Shown one piece after another: positions 59,462-64,000 of a DNA stretch of 64,000 nucleotides. Below the pieces are notes generated by a model, which made no database searches, was not told the origin of the DNA, and saw only the letters and a program-made list of their open reading frames with translations. The stretch is from assembly GCA_024529925.1 (NCBI GenBank), contig JAFEUB010000719.1, positions 263,501 to 327,500 of the forward strand, given 5' to 3'. Made by a program: the position numbers and the translations under genes. The stretch is from Ophthalmolycus amberensis (taxonomy: Eukaryota; Chordata; Actinopteri; Perciformes; Zoarcidae). How positions within the stretch are numbered: position 1 is the stretch's first letter; every line of letters begins with the position of its first letter.

Positions 59462-59850
59462 GCTTTTGGTGCAACAAAGGAAACCCAACCGATCAAATGA
59501 ATGAACAAAGACCGCAAGCTTCCTCCCCAAAAATTCAAGTCAAGCACCGACTTCTCCGACCGAAGCCGATGAATCAGCCCGAAATCGAAATGACCGCAAA
59601 GCGACGTGTGGGAACTTGCAGAAATGTGGCAAAGATGCAAAAGAAACGCGAATTCTTCCAATTTTTTCTCGAGCGGAGTTTGTAAATGGAGAAATTGGCC
59701 CTGCCGCAAATGAGATGCGGAGTACAACGCCCAAGTCCACTGATGAATGGGCACTGTGGCTATGACGACAAAGCCACCCCGTCTCCACCAATCACAACTC
59801 CGGAATTCAACGAGTGGGGGGGGGAGGGGGGTCATGGAGCGGGGGGCCAT
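59462..59850 (-). promoter_or_regulatory. marcks: marcks 5' leader and promoter
   Basis: CpG-containing leader sequence precedes the start codon on the minus strand. Near 59787-59795 there is a CCAAT element (ccaccaatcac on the plus strand), and at 59814-59850 G-rich runs that can act as GC boxes. No TATA box is seen. The transcription start is not fixed by sequence. Confidence 0.45.
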
Positions 59851-60967
59851 GGACAATAGGAGAGACACAACAACATGGCCAACAACTTGTCTTTATGGTC
59901 ATTTTAGAGCGCAGAAACTTGATTTTATTTCCCTCAAATAGCGACTGAGATTTGCTGTGTCTAGCAGACAGATAGATGCTGATTTCCACGAGGGAATATC
60001 CCAGAAATACTTGATAATCAGACACTAAAATAAACAATATTTTTTACAAAAACTACAAAAATGGCCAACATTTAATTTTACATGTAGATGACCTTCAATT
60101 CATATTAAGAGATATTCATTCTCTCCCTGGTTAATATTATATGTATAATGTACAACATAATGTGGAATATTATAGCCTGGAACATTATTTCATATGTTTG
60201 TAGATTGTAAAATATAGCTACCTCGATTAGAGTTAACTGTATCTCTCAATATACAGAGTTGCAACATATAAAGCCTCAGAATTAGTTTACCACAACTTTT
60301 AAGTGCCAAAACAACAGCAACCGCTAAGCTGAGAAAGTGCTGCTCAGCTGGTCTTGTGTTGATCACACACTCCTGACATATGCCTCGTTCAGCACACAGG
60401 CGTCCCCTGGAACTATAAGCCCCTGTGCCCACAACTTCCCTCATCCCTCTTCTTGCATAATAGCATCTTGTCTGCTTGTTGCAGCTGGAGAATCCCAGTG
60501 ACCCAGATATAATGAGAGTTTATGGCCCTCTGCTCCAGCAGCCTGCAGTGCTCTGACTCCACCACCAGCCACACGTCTCCTCATCACTGCATGACCCACA
60601 TCTTCATGGTTACTAGTCCAAAATGGCTCCGAGGAAGAGGCTGCACGTCGAGGGCTTTTGCGATCACGACTTCTGGTTTTTGGAGAAGTAGGGTGAGAGT
60701 GAGCTCCTAAGAGCGCAGACAACATGTTTGAGGATTAGGGTGACTTCTTTCACCCACCCCGCTCTTCCTCGGGCTAACTAGGCCACGCTCATTGTTGTGA
60801 TATTCTGATTACATGCAAAGCTGTGATTGTTATGGTGAGCTGCCATGAATATGTAAACACGGGGACAAAGCCAGCAGGGCATGGAGTGTTTTCAACAAGC
60901 GCCATGCAGCCCAGACATTCAGACATAAAGACTTCACCTGTCAGGACGATACTGTGTCATGGCGCGC

Positions 60968-60992
60968 GTGTGTGTGTGTGTGTGTGTGTGTG
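60968..60992. repeat. (GT)n microsatellite
   Basis: About 12 GT dinucleotides directly after a short CG-alternating stretch (ggcgcgc). Confidence 0.95.
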
Positions 60993-61313
60993 TCAGCAAA
61001 TTGACTTATAAAAAGGCACAAATCAACACAATATCTTAAACATGCCGAAAGTTTAAACTACTCACTGTAAATCATGTCAAATGTAACCCTTTACTGGTCC
61101 CATCTTTAAAAACACACACAACTGAAATATTATTTTTCTGCATTATTTTTGTTTTGTTGTGTGCTGACAACAAAAATAAATTATTCTTTTGTCAATTCAG
61201 CACTCTCATTTCTTTGTAATTATGAGCCTCTACCAAACAGTTGAGATCATTAATATATAACGGTAAACATGTCCATTTGTTCCAGCTTTTTCCTGTTTTA
61301 TAAAGGAAATATA

Positions 61314-61455
61314 TTTAGGTTTTGGACTGTTGGCCGGACAGAACAAAACGTTTCCCCTTGTACTCTGGGAAACTGTGACGGACAATTTTCACTATTTTCT
61401 GATATGCAAAGGATAAAAAGATGAACTGATTAATCAATAATTAAAATTATTGATA
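61314..61455. repeat. Dispersed repeat family B, copy 3
   Basis: It contains 'ggttttggactgttggccgg', 'tctgggaaactgtgacgg', 'ttttcactattttctgat' and 'gattaatcaataatt'. It is the best-kept copy of the family in the window. Confidence 0.65.
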
Positions 61456-62219
61456 ACTGCAGTGTCTTTTGTGGCAGTAATGGTAGGGTTGGTAGTTTGA
61501 TTCTCCCTGTCCACATGTCAAAGTGTTGCTGAATGCATTTTCAGTCACCCAAATAAACCTGCAGGTTTTGGTTTGTTGAAGTCTGGCCATGCAGCATTTA
61601 AACTGCTGCAAAACTGAAAGACTTAACTTAATTGAAGTAAAAGGTCACATTTGTGATTCATTATGATGAATCCTTGTGAAGTATCTAAAAGTAACATGTT
61701 GTATGGATGGGGAATTGTTTGCCCTAATTGTTGCCATATATGTTGCATTTTCCACCCAGAATCATCCCTCAGTGGCTGAAGGTTGCTGATGTGTTTATTA
61801 ATACAGAAGGAGACACTGTGTGTTTCAATCTTAGCTGCTGGGGAAGCTTCCAGGGAGCGAAGTTTATCACCTGCATATTGCCTATAATGAAGAGCTACCA
61901 AGTTATTTTGTTCCTGATTGATTGTCAGGGTGGGACTTTTACTCTGTTCATGGGGGGGTACTTTTAATTCCATCTCAGCTGGCGATGGCCCTTCATGCAG
62001 AGAGGAAAGTCACTTGCTGTTGGTTTGTTGAATACATTTCTTTCAGCTCTAATCAAAATTGTAAGCCTAATTCATGTTTCTCTCTGTATGCACTCTTGGT
62101 TTTTTATTTAAAATGGGAGTGTGACGACAGCTGAAATAATTTGAACAAAAACTGCCAATTTGCCAATCATGCTCTGTTTTTCAGTCTTCCCCAAAACGGG
62201 GAGGTGTCATACTATGCAT

Positions 62220-62769
62220 CCTACTCTGTTATTGGAGGAAAGCGGTGTCCGTCACCGCTCTGTGGTCCGTGTGGATCCTCAGCTGCCGTCACGGCTGCGT
62301 CATGACGTCAAGAGATAAACCGGAAAATAAAACAGTATTTTCATGTCAAAATAAAAGCATAAAAGTTAGTCCTTCAGAAATAATCTTCTGAGCGCGCTTA
62401 ACATGATCCTCCAAATGTAGTGTGAGTGGAATTACTGTATTATGCTTTCTTTTTTTTGATTGTTTGATGAAAACAATTCTCTTTATTCTTGTTTTAACCT
62501 GGAAATCACGCGTGACCAACCGCTTTATTTTGACAGGATCAACCAGAAAGCTATATGTTATTGTTGTGAACTTGGCTCTGGTCGCCGTCGTCATCATCTG
62601 TACGCACGGCGGCGACAGCAGCTCCTGAATCGACAGGGACGGATATCCCGCCGCTATTCTCTCTTAATGCGAAGAAAAAACAGTCACAGAGAGTAGAAAA
62701 ATATCGGAGAATCCCCACACGAAAGTCCCTCTGGAAACTCCGATGGATTAATCTGATTTTGTTCTGCGG
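62220..62769 (+). promoter_or_regulatory. Candidate promoter and first non-coding exon of a gene beyond the right edge
   Basis: The stretch holds a perfect CRE palindrome (TGACGTCA at 62303-62310) and dense CpG around 62240-62310 and 62575-62660. A likely exon ends at about 62769, where GTTCTGCG is followed by the donor GTAAGC. No convincing start codon with a long frame is present, so if real it is a leader exon of a plus-strand gene whose coding part is outside the window. This is inference from composition and motifs. Confidence 0.35.
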
Positions 62770-62988
62770 TAAGCACGCTTTTTCCCCCCTTCCCTGTGTT
62801 GAATTTCAATTGGTGCACCCGCCTCGTCCCCTGTTTTGCGCTGTGGACTGCGAGATGAATTCCTCTCGGGAAAGAGGGAGCAGAGGAGATAAATAACACC
62901 TAGTTGGTCGCTGCAATCAAGCCAGTTTCCCACCCAGTCATCCTGCAGACGTGGGTGCGTGTATTTGACGGCTACCTTTGCCCTCAAA

Positions 62989-63016
62989 GAGAGAGAGAGG
63001 GAGAGAGAGAGAGAGT
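62989..63016. repeat. (GA)n microsatellite
   Basis: GA dinucleotides interrupted once by an extra G. Confidence 0.9.
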
Positions 63017-63148
63017 GTGATGGTGGTGGTGGTCACAGTATTGTGGATGATGTTTTGCAGTGCTGTGATTGTGGAGAGGGGGCTCTTGTTGCAGCAGTAT
63101 AAGCAGGGATGGATGCGCCGCAGAGAAGAGCTGACCACTGAGGCCATT

Positions 63149-63149
<1 letters not shown>

Positions 63150-63195
<46 letters not shown>
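63150..63195. repeat. (CA)n microsatellite
   Basis: About 22 uninterrupted CA dinucleotides. Confidence 0.95.
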
Positions 63196-63197
<2 letters not shown>

Positions 63198-63575
63198 ATG
63201 GCCTGCGGACATTCACCCCAAAATAATTGCCATATGATTTCAGCTAATTGCATTGCCACGCTGTTAAATATCCAATTAAAGCTGTCCTAATTGGGTTATC
63301 TGATGTGTCTGGAGGGGCAGCCATCCATCCATCTTGCTGGCAAACACCAGGGATGATACACGCAGTGTGTGTGTGTAGCTCTGAGCTAAAGCCTCAGTTT
63401 GATCCATGTGGAATAAGTTAGGCGGTAGTTGTGTGTTGGTTTGCACCCTGAAGCTCTGCGTATTCATCATATCATTGCTCCACGAATGACTACACAACTG
63501 GCGTGATGTGATGTGTGAATTGTTGTATGAAAGGAGCATATTAAGGTTCATGGACCATGTACATTCCCCTTCAGG

Positions 63576-63603
63576 CTCTCTCTCTCTCTCTCTCTCTCTC
63601 TCT
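63576..63603. repeat. (CT)n microsatellite
   Basis: About 14 CT dinucleotides. Confidence 0.95.
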
Positions 63604-63815
63604 GGCCATACAGTTTAGTTTACTTATGAGACACAGTCACATGAGCTGCTACTTGTGACCGTTAGGATTATAGGTTCAAATGATGTCATCACACAGGTGA
63701 AATATGCAGCCCACGAGAGGGTTAATTGATCACTTAGGTTAAAGCTAAATGTGTTTGACTGTTTTTCTGTCAGTCAGCAAACGTCTCACACACACAGCCA
63801 CAGTAGAGTTTTTCA

Positions 63816-63945
63816 TTCAGAGCTGCAACAATTAGTTGATTGATTTGATCATGTCTGAAGCTTGATTAGCTGAACATGATTGAAAATAGGGATTGGCATG
63901 TTTCATTGTTTTCTGATGTTGATTAATCGAATAATCATTGGGTTC
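63816..63945. repeat. Dispersed repeat family B, copy 4 (diverged)
   Basis: It has 'agctgcaacaattagttgat', 'cattgttttctgat' and 'gattaatcgaataatcatt', in the inverse order of the 61314 copy's terminal words, so it is probably a partial copy on the other strand or a rearranged one. Confidence 0.45.
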
Positions 63946-64000
63946 AAAATATCCATCCCGGTGTCCCAGAGTCCTGACATCTTCAAATGTTTTGTTTAGT

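Larger units (their letters stand above)
59851..62210. other. Intergenic upstream of marcks
   Basis: No gene is recognised. A (GT)n run lies at 60968-60992 and a family B repeat at 61314-61455. Confidence 0.6.

Noticed and set aside
1..64000. CRISPR array, prophage, integrated virus or bacterial operon
   Set aside because: No direct repeats with unique spacers, no viral proteins and no bacterial gene layout were seen. All confident genes are vertebrate with introns or known single-exon structure.

Overview
This is vertebrate nuclear DNA, almost certainly from a teleost (ray-finned) fish. Genes are split into exons with GT-AG introns, the spacers are AT-rich and full of microsatellites, a decayed Tc1-like transposon is present, and so are dispersed repeats of the kind common in percomorph genomes. 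There are no bacterial operons, no CRISPR array and no tRNA or rRNA gene that I can recognise.

Layout, left to right. (1) 490-2330 (+): the 3' two-thirds of ppp1cb, the beta catalytic subunit of protein phosphatase 1, with its 3'UTR. (2) 4156-4955 (-): a candidate multi-exon membrane-protein gene that I cannot name. (3) 6242-8186 (+): manea, Golgi endo-alpha-mannosidase (GH99), four coding exons, with an apparent +1 frameshift in exon 2. (4) 12582-13664 (+): fut9, an alpha-1,3-fucosyltransferase with one coding exon. (5) 22146-25062 (+): fhl5, four-and-a-half LIM domains. (6) 26321-30704 (+): a full-length gene related to TGFBRAP1/Vps3 (CNH domain plus vacuolar-sorting repeats). (7) 30705-48900: about 18 kb with no recognisable gene, holding a Tc1 relic, hairpins, a minisatellite and dispersed repeats. 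(8) 49428-53200 (+): col10a1, type X collagen, with a TATA box and a non-coding first exon. (9) 57777-59461 (-): marcks, two exons, with an apparent +1 frameshift in its C-terminal part. (10) 59850-64000: no coding gene, but 62220-62770 looks like a promoter and first exon of a gene lying beyond the right edge.

The genes do not form one pathway. Two of them, manea and fut9, act on glycans in the Golgi. Gene order is informative. From general knowledge, human MANEA, FUT9 and FHL5 are linked on 6q16 and COL10A1 and MARCKS on 6q21-22, while human TGFBRAP1 lies beside FHL2 (not FHL5) on 2q12. The fish pair fhl5 then tgfbrap1-like repeats the order and orientation of human FHL2 then TGFBRAP1, which suggests a second copy of that pair from the early vertebrate genome duplications.

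I found no new biological system in this window. The points most worth a second look are the fhl5/tgfbrap1-like pair, the two single-base frame breaks in otherwise intact conserved genes, an upstream ORF ending three bases before the manea start, a 20-bp perfect hairpin in a manea intron, and the unnamed minus-strand gene.
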